Part shown: in pieces, positions 21,004-30,109 of the stretch | Layout of the letters: every line of letters begins with the position of its first letter | How positions within the stretch are numbered: the first letter of the stretch is position 1 | Assembly (NCBI GenBank): GCA_964036045.1 | Contig: OZ038381.1 | Coordinates: forward strand, 136,430,306-136,494,305 | Length of the DNA: 64,000 nt | Reading direction: 5' to 3' | Source of the DNA: Eutreptiella sp. 'Long Island Sound 2002' | Taxonomy: Eukaryota; Euglenozoa; Euglenophyceae; Eutreptiales; Eutreptiaceae | Translations under genes and position numbers: made by a program | The notes under the pieces: model-generated | Told to the model about the DNA's origin: nothing | The model's input: the letters and a program-made list of their open reading frames with translations, nothing else | Database searches by the model: none

Positions 21004-21639
21004 TTGCTGCAAAGCCTCTTGCAATGCCTCCTTCTTTCATACAGGGCTTGGAAACCGCAGGTACTGCTTCCCCTGAGCATCTGTGGGGGGGGGGGGGTCC
21101 TGAATGTAGACGCTGCCTATGATATCGACCGGTTCAAAATTGGGGTCTGGGGCCCGGTTCTGGGCGGACGAGTGTTCCCGTGCTCCCCCGGTGTTTGTAC
21201 ACAGCAGGAGGCGGAGCTTGAAGCCCTCATTCGTGGGGTGAGGCTTTGCATCCGGGTGGGCTGGCCTGTGTGGCGTCTTATAGGGGATAATTCCTCAGCT
21301 TTGGAACAGGTTGCCTCCTTGCGAGCGAGTGCAGCGCTGAGGCGCCAAAACAGGCACCTTTGGAGGTTGTTTTACTTGCTCGAACGCCTGGAAGGCTCGG
21401 TGTACCTAGAATTTGTCCCAGGCAACCTAAACCCGGCGGACCCCCTTTCCAGGGAGGACTCAGAGTGGAAGGGGCTGGTGAAGAAGGCCTGTGCGGGGGC
21501 GTTGGACCGCCACGTGGCTTTGCAATCGTTCCCAGGGGTCCCCTCCCCGGTCTGGGTCTTGGGTTTCCCGAAAGGGCGTCGAGGGGCAGCCCATAACCTA
21601 GATGAAGTGGCCCTAGGGTCAGCTGAACCACAGGCCTGA
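21004..21639 (+). pseudogene. RNase H domain of the YR retroelement
   Basis: After a G run at 21084-21096 that probably caused a frameshift, the frame reads LNVDAAYDIDRFKIGVWG (first catalytic Asp), CTQQEAELEALIRGVRLC (catalytic Glu), WRLIGDNSSALEQVA (second Asp) and FVPGNLNPADPLSRED (the ADPLSR end typical of DIRS-type RNase H). This domain removes template RNA during reverse transcription. It should be fused downstream of the RT; here the RT lies to the left on the other strand. A basic tail follows to TGA at 21637-21639. The domain itself is well preserved from 21,100 on. Confidence 0.75.
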
Positions 21640-21701
21640 CTTCATGGGAGCCTGGCTCTGGGATTTATGGTAGTTTTGCCCCCTATATGAATGAACAAAA
21701 T

Positions 21702-21832
21702 CAGCAGCGAGGAGCCATAATATGCCTGATTTGCGTTTTGCTTTGTTCGTAAAACGACTGTTAGCTTTGCCAATTGGGGTTTTATATGCCTGCTTTATCG
21801 TCGCAGATTGTTTTTGAAATTTTGCTGGGGAA
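21702..21832 (+). repeat. Split direct repeats B1 and A2, contiguous
   Basis: B1 (21702-21751, starts CAGCAGCGAGGAGCCATAAT) is followed directly by A2 (21752-21832, AAACGACTGTTAGCTTTGCC). B1 matches B2 with two differences in 50 nt. Confidence 0.85.
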
Positions 21833-21929
21833 GCCCGCCCACGCAACCGGAATGGAAGGGCGCCCACCCGCCCACCCAATGAACAACATGTGTTTCTATG
21901 GCGTCTGTACGCCTTTGTGGATTATGGTA

Positions 21930-21979
21930 CAGCAGCGAGGAGCCACAACATGCCTGATTTGCGTTTTGCTTTGTTCGTA
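21930..21979 (+). repeat. Split direct repeat B2
   Basis: Starts CAGCAGCGAGGAGCCACAAC and ends GCTTTGTTCGTA. It matches B1 apart from two C/T differences. It marks the right end of the YR retroelement. Confidence 0.85.
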
Positions 21980-22154
21980 GAACCAAACAAAATTACGCGA
22001 GGCGGTGCAATTTTTCAACCAAGGCACGCAAACATACCTCTCGAAAATTTTGACAGCCGTGGGCCGAGCGGACGTTCATGGCAAGCCGAAAGTTGGAGGG
22101 GGTGTTCGGGGGGTGGGAGTGGGGGATTGTTGTGTGTTGCAGCCACCAGAATTG

Positions 22155-22490
22155 CTGTATCCATACAATACAGCACAATGTAGTACAATACACAGTACAG
22201 TAGAAGTACAAGTGCAGTACAAGTGCAGTACAGTACAGTAAAGTACAGTACAGTACAGTACAATACAATACAGTACAGTACAGTACACTACACTACACTA
22301 AATGACATGACAGTATGGTACACTAAAGTACAAGATAGTATAGTACAAGACAATACAGTACAATACACGGTACAGCACAGCACATCACAGTGCACAGTAC
22401 AATACAGTATGACAACACAGCCCAGCACAGTAGAGTGCAGTACAGTGTAGTACAGTAGAGTACAGTACAGTGCAGTACAGCACAGCACTG
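22155..22490 (+). repeat. Degenerate (CAGTA)n array
   Basis: About 335 bp of GTACA/CAGTA pentamers with many single-base changes. Frames through it encode only S/T/V/Y/Q low-complexity peptides and are not genes. It lies in an extra segment that the 47-51 kb relative lacks. Confidence 0.9.
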
Positions 22491-22899
22491 CTTCACCCCC
22501 CCACCCCCCGTGAGTGCCTGTGCATGTACCTGTGCCTCTTGTACCTCCTTTTCCCTCCTCCTCCTCTCCCTTTCCATCTACGACAAAAACATGTTAAAAT
22601 TTGAAAACGGGTCTAAAATCCTTGGTTTAGATTTTAATCGCGGCGGTCCGGCGTAAATTTTAAATGTTAAGGGCTGCCGCATTTCAATTCTAAACGGGCC
22701 AAAACGACGCCGTGATTAAAATTTGAACCAACGGAATCAAAATCAACACACCGAGGAACAGTCAAGAACGGGTCCGAACTCTGTCTTGTTGTATCAACGG
22801 AGCCTTTGGATGAATTGTCCTGTTTGACTACACTGGGGTCGGCTGTCCCAGAGACAAGTCGCTCTCGTGCCGTTGACGAGATGCATCCGGATGCACACT

Positions 22900-23345
22900 C
22901 CGAATCCATGTTGCACACACCACAACCCCCCCGCCCTCCCCCCGCCCCACCACCATAGCCCTAGGAACCACACCCCCACACACCACAGCCCTAGAAACCA
23001 CACCACATTACACCACAATGGCACAAACCACAACGCCACACACCACACCCCACAACCCTAGAAACCACACCATCACACCCCATACCCCCACACACCACAA
23101 TACCAGGGGCAATCTACCACCCACAGCCTAGCCACAAGGAACACATAGACACACACACACACACACACACAGAGGAACATACCCCCAACCCTTTCTGTTG
23201 GTTCTTTCATCGTTGCATTCGTTTTAGCCTCCACCTGCAGCAAAAAAAGGGGCATACCCTCCCAAACCTTAAGTGTTATTGTTGTGTGTGTGTGTGTGTG
23301 TGTCTGTGTGTGTGTGTGCGTGTGTGTGTACATAGGGGGCTAGGG
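22900..23345 (-). repeat. CA/TG microsatellite module, inverted copy 1
   Basis: Reverse-complement counterpart of the 16.2-16.9 kb module: CACACCACA-type repeats, a (CA)n tract at 23149-23171, the spacer ending GGCATACCCTCCCAAACCTT and a (TG)n tract at 23283-23328. A/T-rich word clusters lie on both sides (22.6-22.75 and 23.6-23.7 kb). Confidence 0.8.
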
Positions 23346-23836
23346 TTTACTACTACGGTCGCCCTAGCGATTTTTTAGAAGCCGAAAATGGTAATGAGGA
23401 GACCCCCCCCCCCGGTCCAACGAAACATTTCCTCTAGGAAAAAATTAAATTTTGTCATAGGTAGGCCATTTTGGGTCTATAGAGCCCACTATCGGCGATG
23501 TAGTGACATCTCTAAGGCAACACACAAGGGGGCGGCTAGCCCTAGTAGGGGGACTTCACCAGGCACCAAACGTGTTGCTCAATAGTCAAACATTGACCGC
23601 AAATGCTAGTGAAAAATGTGTGCATTGATTTCCGAGCACATCTTTTTCGTTTAAAGTTTAGCTTAGATTCTCCGCTTTTTTAATTTTTAATGGATTTTTT
23701 CGGTTTTAAACACCAGTTTGTCCCCCAAACTGGGTCTACCACTTCGACCCCCCCCCCCACTGCTCTCTTCTCTTTTCTTATTGCTAGATGATGATGTTTC
23801 GTTCACGTTCTCGACCACAGCAGGCACTGAACCACG

Positions 23837-24133
23837 GTGGAAATGGGGAAGCGGCTCCAGCAGTGGCTGCCGCCCCCCCTGCCGCCTCACTCTTTTGTAC
23901 CCGAGGATGCATCCCACGCCGAGCTCCGAGCTGCTCTACACAAGCAGCTGATGGAGCTGGAGGGCCTGAGGGCCCGACTCGAGGCCCAAAAGCTCTCCGA
24001 TAAAAGTGTGGTGCCGGATCTGATGCTCAATGCCATCGAGGAGTTCTTGGGCAAGGACAAGATTCTGCAGTGTATGCGGGAATCGTCCGCGGCACTCAAG
24101 CAGCTGTTGGCAGCGAACCACTCGCCTACATAA
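23837..24133 (+). pseudogene. Coiled-coil fragment upstream of recombinase 2
   Basis: Follows a pyrimidine-rich stretch. The peptide has HAELRAALHKQLMELEGL, RARLEAQKL and LMLNAIEEFLGKDKILQC, a likely helical/coiled-coil segment. Its position relative to the second recombinase mirrors ORF1 of the first element, so it is probably a gag-like part. No catalytic motif. Confidence 0.4.
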
Positions 24134-24154
24134 CCTCTTGATGTCGGCGGAGAT

Positions 24155-24508
24155 GTGCAGGCCCAGCCGCCGCCAGGTGATGCCCTGGCCTATCGCATCT
24201 CGGCAACCATGCTTCGGTCCCAGGGAGCATACCAACAGCGCTATCATGCCCAGGAGATGAGCGCCAAGGCCAGGGAGACCCCAGACAAGTTGCCATGGGA
24301 AGAGGCCCTGCAGAAGGGGGGAACCGCCTTCGTAAAATGTGGGGTCAGGTCCCTTGCCAAAGAGGGGATCGTTCGATGGGTGGCAGCAAACGGCAACCAC
24401 ATCGCGGTCAACGCTGCCCTCACTGGGGATTGTCGAAAGTGCATGTCCCTTAGGGTCGAGGAGGGCAAACGCAGGCGCTGGCACTTCCATTGTCCCTACT
24501 CGTCGTGA
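24155..24508 (+). pseudogene. Zinc-knuckle-like fragment of YR element 2
   Basis: An open frame of 117 codons ending in TGA. The C-terminal end has GDCRKCMSLRVEEG and RRRWHFHCPYSS, giving C-x2-C ... H-x-H-C. It is the counterpart of the fragment at 17.94-18.07 kb. A frameshift or short non-coding stretch separates it from the recombinase that follows. Confidence 0.4.
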
Positions 24509-24800
24509 CTCTTCGACTTCGACAGGGGCGCCCCAGTTGGGGCGCGTATCCGGCGCCAGGGTGACGTGCCGGCATTTAGAGGGGGTTCCCTAGACGTGTC
24601 GGGGACCATGGTGTGGGGCCTGGAGGCGACGTCCTTTCGCCAAGCCAGGCAGCTGTGGGATGAGGCCGCCAAAGGCGATGGAGAAGGCGTCGTCCGAGCG
24701 CGGGCGGTGGCGGCAATCGCGACCATGCACCGGTGAGAGGTATCGATCACCCATTGGTCAAGTGGCGGATGTCGAGGCGTGGGAGAGCCCGGACGTGTGA

Positions 24801-26198
24801 ATGGCTGAAGTTCTCGCAGTGTGCCTCTCCGAGAAGGGAGACGACGGCCGGTCGGCATCGGGGATGCGGGGCATCTTATCCGCGGTCCGTGCCTTGGTAC
24901 ACATGTGCATCGTCCCACCCCTTGTGGGCGCCATCCACAGGCGCATCCGGGGGGGGGGGGGTGCCAAGCCAGGGGTGCACGATTATGCGACCCCGGAGAT
25001 GCTCCGCTACCTATGGCAGCGGGCGGCCTCGGAGAGGGACCGCTCCTTTGTGGCCCTTGTCGTCTCGTCGTGGATCTGCTTCTGGAGGGTCAGTGAGTCG
25101 GCGTCAGTATGTCCCTTCGACCTGCTTGACGCGGGTGGGGTGTTTTTCTACCGCATGAAGTCGGGCGGCCCAAGAGGATGGCTGCGGAGACCGCTTTTCA
25201 AGTTTGGCATGTCCTTGGCTGACTACCCGTCGGAGTACCGCAAGCAGCAAGGCCTCCCCGCCGACCAGCCCATCTTTAGCGGGGGGGACGCAGCCCTTGA
25301 GGACTGCCTCACCACTCTCCTCCGCGGGTCGTGGTGGAACGATTACACATGGCATAGCCTCAAGAGAGGAGTCGCGGCCTCCTGTTGGAACTAAAAGCCA
25401 GGGCTGCCCTACTTTAAGTGGTGGGGAGGCTGGGCTTCTACCGGGGTTGCCATGCGATACGCGACAGCTTTCCTTGATCATGGACTGTTGGCGTTATTGG
25501 CCTTGCCATGCCCTGCAGCGGGTCGAGGAGCCTCCGGTGGTCAATTGCCTATCTCTTTTGGGGTTCTGCTATGTTCGGGGCGGACGCAATGGAAGAGTCC
25601 GTGGGCTACGTGGGGGCTATCCTTCGTCCCGTTCTCCCACACCCTGGCGCTATGGCTGCTGAGCCGCCTGCGACAGTGGTGGGGGGGCAACGACGGCGGC
25701 CGTGTTGGCCATGAATGGGACAGTTCTTGTACAACCTCCGCGGGTTCCAGCTCCTGCGAGTCATCCGACTCGGATGTTAGGATCATCGAGCCGCCGGTCC
25801 GGAGGGGGGCTCCTACGGACCCAGCCTTCAAGACCGGACCGAGGAGCGACCGGCAGGCCGAGCCACAAGGGGGGGGGGGGGCGTGCGCCGCAAGCGCAAG
25901 CGACGGGCACCCCCACCCACATCCTGCGACAGGCCAGACAGGTGCAGGGTTCGGGCTCCGGGCGTCCCCAGTGGTGCTAAAGGGCGGGGGGGGCAGGCTG
26001 GCCCGCAGGTGGGAGTGCAAACTGTCGCCCCTTGAGTCCCCCCCACACCCCAGCGCCGTGTTCTTAGGCCCCGCACCGCGCAAGTTGCGCTTGGGACGTG
26101 ACCACCGACTAAAAGAACTGCCACTGGCGATGAGAGGCCGGGCCATGGTACGATCAGTAGGCAACAAGCCTTTCAGCAGAATTCCAAGGACTCCATAG
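24801..26198 (+). pseudogene. Tyrosine recombinase 2, one in-frame TAA
   Basis: One frame of 465 codons broken by a single TAA at 25392-25394. The N-terminal core-binding part has SASGMRGILSAVRALVHMC. The catalytic part has Arg I in ICFWRVSESAS (25086-25088), then TWHSLKRGVAASCW with His at 25353-25355, where the expected Arg three residues on is Lys followed by Arg. After the stop the frame continues with KWWGGWASTGVAMRYATAF, holding the third-position Trp and the nucleophile Tyr (25458-25460). A long low-complexity Pro/Arg/Gly-rich tail runs to 26198. It belongs to the same family as the 18-19 kb recombinase but is clearly diverged. No split repeats were found around it, so only part of this element remains. 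The upstream start is uncertain because a TGA sits at 24798-24800. Confidence 0.7.
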
Positions 26199-26285
26199 GC
26201 AGTCTTGATCCCTTATCTCCCCCCTTTTCGTATTCTTCCTCTTCTGCACATAGACATCTAGGCTCCCCCCATACCCCTTCCACCT

Positions 26286-26958
26286 TCACTGGGATTGCCC
26301 CCCAGGGCCCCCCCGGAACCCCCTACTCCACCCTCGTCCTTGCACAATGGCGTTGCAGAGCGGTCTGCCTAGCAAGAGTCCTGGTGCTTGTGTGCCTTGG
26401 TAAACGAACCAAATGTGAAACGAAATGGGCGAATTTCGATGCCACACAACAGGGCCAAATACCGAAAGGTTCTCAGCCCAGATAATGGCCAAAGCGGATA
26501 TATCTTTATCCCCGCACACGGCCATCCCAGTTACCCATAAATTTGGGGAGCCCAGTGGATAATGGGGTCCAACTCCCACCCGCACGCGTATATGCATCCC
26601 CACATACAATAAGTGTGAGGGGCCACCCCCAACCAATGGTGTCGAGTTGTGGAGGACACGATTGAATGTACTAGGCCCACAAGTGCACGGGCCAACTATG
26701 GCCACTAGCGGGGGGGGAGGGGGCATAGTCATGGGCGGTCACGGGCTTCACCGCCTCCACTTGCTTGGTGCAAACAAGGGCGGGGTAGCCAACCTTTGTG
26801 GCCTCCACCCATCGGGCCTCGGCCAAAGGTGATGATCCCACGCACTCACCAAGCAGTCGGGAGATCAATGGGTCCCGCAGACTCTTGGCTCCACTCAAAC
26901 ACACAAGCGTCATACTACTCTCGAGAATTGTATCCCGGGAGACAGGCATAACAAACAA
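26286..26958 (-). pseudogene. Decayed copy of the 50-51 kb transposon protein
   Basis: On the - strand, from 26958: MPVSRDT (26949 region), LSGAKSLRDPLISRLLGE and SSPLAEARWVEATKVGYPAL match the protein at 50.2-51.0 kb in order. The copy then jumps to SPPASGHSW, missing the middle third. In a further frame come WVTGMAVCGDKDISALAIIW and AENLSVFGP, matching its C-terminal end. Frameshifts and the internal deletion mark it as dead. It sits at the right side of the 15.6-27.2 kb region, the same relative position as the intact ORF in the younger element. Confidence 0.65.
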
Positions 26959-27227
26959 GAGCTACACAATAGAAAAGAGGGTGCGGAGTGGGGTCGGAGG
27001 TGGACCCAAGGAAAGGGGGTAGGGGTTAAAAACCCAACCCCTAGGCAATGTAGCATCTCTACAACCCCATTGTCCAACATTGTACCACAGAAAACAACCA
27101 CGGGACCCTAGCATCCGCATGCAAATGGCATTGCAAAGGTTTAGATTTTGGAAATTTTTTGTTTGACATGTTAAAAAGCGTCGTTTAAACTTTAATGACC
27201 TTCAAAAATTAAAATTGCAAATTTAAC

Positions 27228-27778
27228 ATATTCCTTTGTCTACGACGTAGATGACGAAATGGGCGCTTCTAGGGGTCGGGAAAAACACCCTTGTTTTTAC
27301 AGCGCTTCTGGGAGTTTTTGAGGTAGCCCGACGCACTCGCGCATGAGTTTTTATGCGGTTCAGCCACTTTCAAGGAGAAAAGCACTTTGCATGTTGCCTC
27401 CCGCTTTGCTTCCACCGTTCTTAGCGTCGTATGGGGTTTGTTTGTTGGCCGCGTTTTCTACGTTCCGCTTCTGTGCTTCCGGTGGTGCTTCTGGAAGCGG
27501 TTCCCTCGTTTTCCGCGTTATCCGCGTTATCCGCATTCCGGTTTTCTGCTTCTGGTCGTGCTTCTGGAAGCGTGTTCCGCGTTATCTGCGTTCCGGTTTT
27601 CTGCTTCTGGTCGTGCTTCTGGAAGCGTTTTCCGCGTTCTCCGCGTTATCTGCGTTCCGGAGCGTTACGGAGTGTTATTGTCGTTGTGCGCGTTCTCCTA
27701 GCTTACGGGGATAACGTACGGAGCGGAGGCGGGAGCGGAGGCCCAAAAATGGCGCTTCTGTAGACAAAGGAATATTGG
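27228..27778. mobile_element. MITE-like unit with 16-bp inverted repeats
   Basis: ATATTCCTTTGTCTAC at 27228-27243 is repeated as its exact reverse complement at 27760-27775. ATTTAAC lies directly to the left (27221-27227) and again three bases beyond the right repeat (27779-27785), a possible target duplication. The interior (27,470-27,670) is a minisatellite of about 54-57 bp containing TTCTGCTTCTGGTCGTGCTT. No coding capacity is needed to explain it; the long open frames are a by-product of the tandem repeat. Confidence 0.55.
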
Positions 27779-27786
27779 ATTTAACG

Positions 27787-29316
27787 TCACCTTGATCTAG
27801 GATGGGGGAAGATCTTGTGGATGCACATGTGGATTGACCACATGTATGCGTATGTTGCACGGTGGGGGGCCATTGCAAAGTTTAGTTGCTTTGCATTGGA
27901 GGGCAGCCATGTGCGACTGAAGCGGCTGCTAAGGAATAGTGGGGGGGTCAGCTTGCTGACCGTAGAGACCCACAGGTGGCGTTGCAGCAAGGCACGTTGT
28001 TCTGCGCCACTCAAAAAGTCCTCCTTCCAGGCCACCTCGGCCATGGCAGCAAACGCCTCCGACCACTCCGTGCACACATGTACCCGTGGCATGCCCCCCA
28101 CTTGATGGTTCTTGATCACTAGTGCACCCAGCTGCAACAGTGGGCCACAGAGCCGGGCCTCGACAAAATGCGCAGCAGCCCCCAGCTCACCGCGCACTTG
28201 TCCTTTGGCATTTGCCTTGTGGGCCCTCCACTTTCCAGGCCGCACCGTGCGGGCCACTTTCCGCGCCCCGTTTAGAACCCCGTGCACCATGCTAGCTGCA
28301 CTCCTCCTCGACACTCCTCCATGGGTCACGAGCACCCGCACAATTCCGTTGACCCGCGCAATGGCAATACGCATGACTCCATGCGCACGGAAGTGAGGAA
28401 CACGGCGGTCCGCCGGTATGTCACCAAACACCCCGGTCAAACGTACATGGCCTTTGATTCCTTCAAGGGCCACCTCTTGTGCCCCGAACTTGCGCAAAAC
28501 CGTTTCACGGTTTGCGCCGCAAGAGTGGCACACCATGGCCGCAAGGCTCTTCTTTGTGAAGCCGTCCCCGCCGGCCAGCATGATGTGGGCCTTGCCATTT
28601 GCCCGGACGAAGAATGGGGGGCTGCGCGCCGCCCCGTCCACATGCGGCAGGTGCAGGGCCGTAGCAGCCCGGAGCTACGTATCAAAGTCATAGTCCGATT
28701 GCATGTTGTAGACCGTGGCCCAAAACGCGGTACCCTAGAACGGCCACCAGCTGGCAAGCTGTGTGGGCCCACAACGCGGTGCAGCCACGGCACAGTGCAC
28801 GTAGGCCCGATTCCCCCTGTTGGTGCCGTCAACGCCGATGGTCACCAAACTGTTGCGCCGCGCGCCCGGTTGTTAGGCTTCCGGTGTGCGTACGGCTCGC
28901 GCCTCATACAGCAGGGCTAGCCGCTCAGCAACATTGCAGTACGCCCCTTGCATTTCGTACTCGCCCTCAAGGATACAAACCCGCCGGCTAGCGGGTTGGT
29001 TGAGGTGCAAGTGCTCCAGGTGGTCCAGGTCGGGCAGCAAGTAGCCTATGTCGCGGCGCAACATCTAGGAACTACGCATCCGCCACGGCACGCACAAGGC
29101 CTCCGACTTGTTGTCGGGGTTGGCATCCGTGGCCCGGCTGTAGTCCTCAGGAAGTAGCAGAATGCTACCATCGGGTTGGAGCTCAGCCCGATATTGCTCA
29201 CATAGGGGGGGGGGCACCACGGCCTCCAAATCCTCAAGCCGTGTTGCGCGCTGGCGTTGCGTCCCCGGCAGTGAAAAGGGACGTTTAGGTGGCATTTTGT
29301 GTAGTACCTGTGGCAT
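27787..29316 (-). pseudogene. Unknown gene, one frame with four in-frame stops
   Basis: A single - strand frame of 510 codons from ATG 29316 to TGA 27787, interrupted by TAG 29065, TAA 28873, TAG 28736 and TAG 28675; the longest uninterrupted part is 284 codons. The peptide stays protein-like across every stop. Landmarks: PKRPFSLPGTQRQRATRLED; DLDHLEHLHLNQPA; SLVTIGVDGTNRGNRAYVHC, which could be the first strand and Asp of an RNase-H-like fold; FVRANGKAHIMLAGGDG; VCHSCGANRETVL, a possible zinc pair; GALVIKNHQVGGMPRVHVC. I do not recognise the family. The DGTN strand and zinc pair would suit a decayed transposase, which is inference. Frame preservation with only nonsense changes suggests recent loss. 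Confidence 0.6.
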
Positions 29317-29743
29317 AGGAGTATTGCCGCATGCGGTCCCCGCGCTTGGGGCACAATTAGCTGTGTTAATATCTCTTTGCTATCCCCCCCACCTGTTTCC
29401 CCTCGACTGTTGTCCCTTTCTAGCCCCCCCCCCTTGCCCCTACAAGATTCACACTCAGTGTTGGGGTGGGGTAGTGGGGTTGCACTAGGGTGTTTGTCCC
29501 ATCACCCCCCCTCCCCGGGGATGCCTGTAGGGTGTTTGTCCCATCCTTCCCTGTCACCCCCACTCCCATCGTCCCGTCTCAAGCCCCACCCCCGCGGTGA
29601 GGCCGAAATATGCGCTGCAACCTCCCCCCCGCCACCCCACCGCCATGGCACTCACCGTGCTTTCAGTCACTGGTAGTATGAGGCATTTTCCCCCCACACC
29701 CCCTGCCCACAACCACCAGTGCGTGACGGCCAACCACAGCCAC

Positions 29744-30060
29744 TCCAAAAGGAATTGGGACCATTGGGGACGGGCACTCGGAGAACTATGAGGGACAAGT
29801 TCGACGCTTTGGGGTGTTTGTTGCCTTTTTTTGCTTGCAATGCATCCAGTTGGTAGAGTGAAAACCCTTGGACTGCTGACTGATGGCATTTGACGTGTTG
29901 TGCTCTGCCACCGGGGAGGTCAGGTTTAAGTGAGGGGATCATGTGTACCCCAAGGGGCGCCGCGGCCACTGCAAACGGATTTGGGAGCATTGGGGACGGG
30001 CACTTGGAGAACTGTGAGGGACCGGTTGGACGCTTGGGGCGGATTTACTGGCCTGTTTGC
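29744..30060 (+). repeat. Diverged direct duplication, about 85 bp x 2
   Basis: The segment around 29744-29830 (GGGACGGGCACTCGGAGAAC...) recurs around 29970-30060 with about 80% similarity. The second copy lies just before the gene at 30.1 kb, so it may be a duplicated leader or promoter piece. Confidence 0.6.
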
Positions 30061-30109
30061 CTGCTTCTGTGCTGACACATGTATTGATGACAAGCAAGGC
30101 GTTGAGGGG

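Larger units (their letters stand above)
16974..21979 (+). mobile_element. YR retroelement with split direct repeats (Kangaroo/PAT-like)
   Basis: The ends have the split direct repeat arrangement known for PAT, Kangaroo and Ngaro retroelements: A1 on the left, then B1-A2 contiguous and B2 on the right. Inside are a candidate ORF1, a zinc-knuckle-like fragment, a tyrosine recombinase (+), a reverse transcriptase (-) and an RNase H with the NPADPLSR motif (+). Such elements are copied through an RNA intermediate and integrated by the recombinase as a circle. The RT is inverted relative to the RNase H, and the YR precedes both. This is unlike the usual gag-RT-RH-YR order, so the interior has been rearranged. 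Frameshifts and a stop make it inactive. Confidence 0.75.
15640..27227. mobile_element. Degenerate, expanded relative of the 47-51 kb element
   Basis: The left end (15642-15700: GACCCAAATT, then a GTATTTAATTTTTGGCC region) matches the left end of the element at 46,983. The order that follows is the same: GTTAGGGG/CCCCCATGGG non-coding block, CA-repeat module (+), A/T-word cluster, CA-repeat module inverted, A/T-word cluster, then a - strand transposon-type ORF (26.3-27.0 kb). Two extra segments interrupt the shared order: the YR retroelement at 16.97-21.98 kb with the GTACA array, and the second YR remnant at 23.8-26.2 kb. The right terminal repeat is not found. I infer an old copy invaded by retroelements. 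Confidence 0.5.
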
